DNA from: Thiohalomonas denitrificans
GTDB lineage: Bacteria; Pseudomonadota; Gammaproteobacteria; Thiohalomonadales; Thiohalomonadaceae
NCBI RefSeq assembly: GCF_016841685.1
Contig: NZ_JAENYR010000040.1
Coordinates: 1 to 32,494, forward strand
DNA length: 32,494 nucleotides
Direction of reading: 5' to 3'
Shown here in pieces: positions 31,695 to 32,494 of the stretch. A program made the position numbers and the translations under genes. Every line of letters begins with the position of its first letter. Positions within the stretch are counted from its first letter, which is position 1. A model generated the notes under the pieces. That model had not been told where the DNA came from and did not search any database. It worked only from the letters and a program-made list of their open reading frames with translations.

Positions 31695-31843
31695 AGTCAG
31701 ATGTCGTTCAGCTTATGGTTTATGAGCCACTGAAGAGGCAGAGAGTTCATTGGATTGAGACCCTCTGTATTCAGTGGTTGCCAGAACCTCAATTCAAATG
31801 CCGCAGTATCCGGTACCGCCTTTGGCGCCGGCAATGGTGCTAC

Positions 31844-32050
31844 GTAGGGCGCATTCTGACAGGCCACCCCATTCCCGCAAAGCCGATGACCTCGCGGAAA
31901 ACTCCCCACCCCGTGTGGGGCACATCCCAAATGCGCCGACTCCGACCACCACCGAACGGTGCATTTGAATGTGCCCCAACCATGGTGGGTGCAATCTGTA
32001 AATTGATCGGCACTATCAAAAGACCGAGGCCTATCAAGAATGCACCCTAC
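31844..32050. repeat. inverted REP element (207 bp) upstream of ccmC
   Basis: The head GTAGGGCGCATTCTGACAGG is at 31844, the centre has CAAATGCGCCGACTCCGA and GGTGCATTTGAATGTGCCCC, and the tail AGAATGCACCCTAC ends at 32050. It starts 149 bases upstream of ccmC. I see no gene or clear promoter in 31695-31843. Confidence 0.85.
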
Positions 32051-32276
32051 AGCCACCCCGTTCCCACAAAGCAATGACCTTGCGGAATGCTTCGTACCCC
32101 GTGTAGGCACTTCCCGAATGCGCCGACTCCGATCATCTGCGAACCGGTTTGACGTAGGGCGCATTCTCGATACGCCACCCCCATTTCCACAAAGCCGCCG
32201 GGTTATCCGATGCACCAACCGGTGTGGAGGCACCTCCCAAATGCGCCGGCTCCGATCATCGGCGAACCAGTTTGAC
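32051..32276. repeat. two left-arm half units in tandem
   Basis: A headless arm (32051-32153) is followed by a headed arm beginning GTAGGGCGCATTCTCGATAC at 32154. The headed arm repeats almost exactly with an offset of 123 bases (next head at 32277). Confidence 0.8.
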
Positions 32277-32484
32277 GTAGGGCGCATTCTCGATACGCCA
32301 CCCCCATTTCCACAAAGCCGCCGGGTTATCCGATGCACCAACCGGTGTGGAGGCACTTCCCAAATGCGCCGGCTCCGATAGTGGCCGAAACGGTGCATTT
32401 GAATGTGCCCCAACCATGGTGGGCGCAATCTGTAAATTGATCGGCGCTATCAAAAGACCGAGGCCTATCAAGAATGCACCCTAC
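32277..32484. repeat. full inverted REP element (208 bp)
   Basis: The head GTAGGGCGCATTCTCGATAC is at 32277, the central CAAATGCGCC and GGTGCATTTG arms are present, and the tail AGAATGCACCCTAC ends at 32484. Sequence after it (AGCCACCCCA) looks like the start of another arm running out of the window. Confidence 0.85.
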
Positions 32485-32494
32485 AGCCACCCCA

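Noticed and set aside
31697-32428. A 243-codon minus-strand frame upstream of ccmC, where ccmB might be expected
   Set aside because: Its translation is tandem repeat DNA (the same RRIWEVPPHR text twice) and has no membrane segments, so it is not CcmB.

Overview
The window looks like a chromosomal segment of a free-living, GC-rich gammaproteobacterium. The housekeeping order ispE / tRNA-Gln / prs / rplY(ctc) / pth / ychF / tRNA-Met is typical of that class. A complete c-type cytochrome maturation operon, a NapA-like molybdoenzyme with a tetraheme cytochrome, and group-4-capsule-type export genes suggest a respiratory, possibly chemolithotrophic lineage such as Chromatiales or Ectothiorhodospiraceae. 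That placement is inferred from gene content; no species can be named from the sequence alone.

Layout. (1) 1-5392, plus strand: 3' end of ispE, tRNA-Gln(TTG), prs, rplY, pth, a decayed GxxExxY gene in an inverted-repeat cassette, ychF, and tRNA-Met(CAT) with its own strong promoter and a perfect terminator. (2) 5574-8429: a MITE-like inverted-repeat element, an orphan MASE1 sensor histidine kinase and a small HExxH lipoprotein. (3) 8795-15202, minus strand: a polysaccharide export set yjbH/gfcD - etp/wzb - gfcE/wza - etk/wzc - gfcA-like, with no glycosyltransferases. (4) 15275-17876: a dense extragenic repeat cluster surrounding an intact RAYT (REP-associated tyrosine transposase). (5) 17952-21855, minus strand: tetraheme cytochrome c and NapA-like reductase, preceded by a perfect FNR-type box and a Crp/Fnr regulator gene. 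(6) 22144-25755, minus strand: OmpA-domain lipoprotein, GAF/HD-GYP protein, and a translationally coupled pair (DUF4398 lipoprotein and DUF4398-OmpA lipoprotein). (7) 26142-31694, minus strand: ccmC-D-E-F-G-H-I, with nearly every junction overlapping by 1-4 bases. (8) 31844-32494: more copies of the repeat family.

The most unusual content is one extragenic repeat family at five loci (about 8.4, 15.3-17.9, 25.9, 31.8 and 32.2 kb). Each complete copy starts with GTAGGGCGCATTCT and ends with AGAATGCACCCTAC, so it is an inverted pair of GTAG-headed REP hairpins. Complete copies fall into size classes of 138, 207-213 and 315 bp. The RAYT sits inside the largest cluster, and its stop codon is formed by the GTAG head of an adjoining repeat, so it is the obvious candidate mobiliser. 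A second, unrelated GTAG-headed REP pair lies downstream of prs.

Functional links. The ccm operon attaches haem to periplasmic cytochromes such as the tetraheme protein encoded here, which would pass electrons to or from the NapA-like enzyme. The FNR-type box suggests oxygen control of that operon. The export proteins would move a polysaccharide made by enzymes encoded elsewhere. All starts were chosen by ribosome-binding site, frame and family alignment by eye; no database search was possible.
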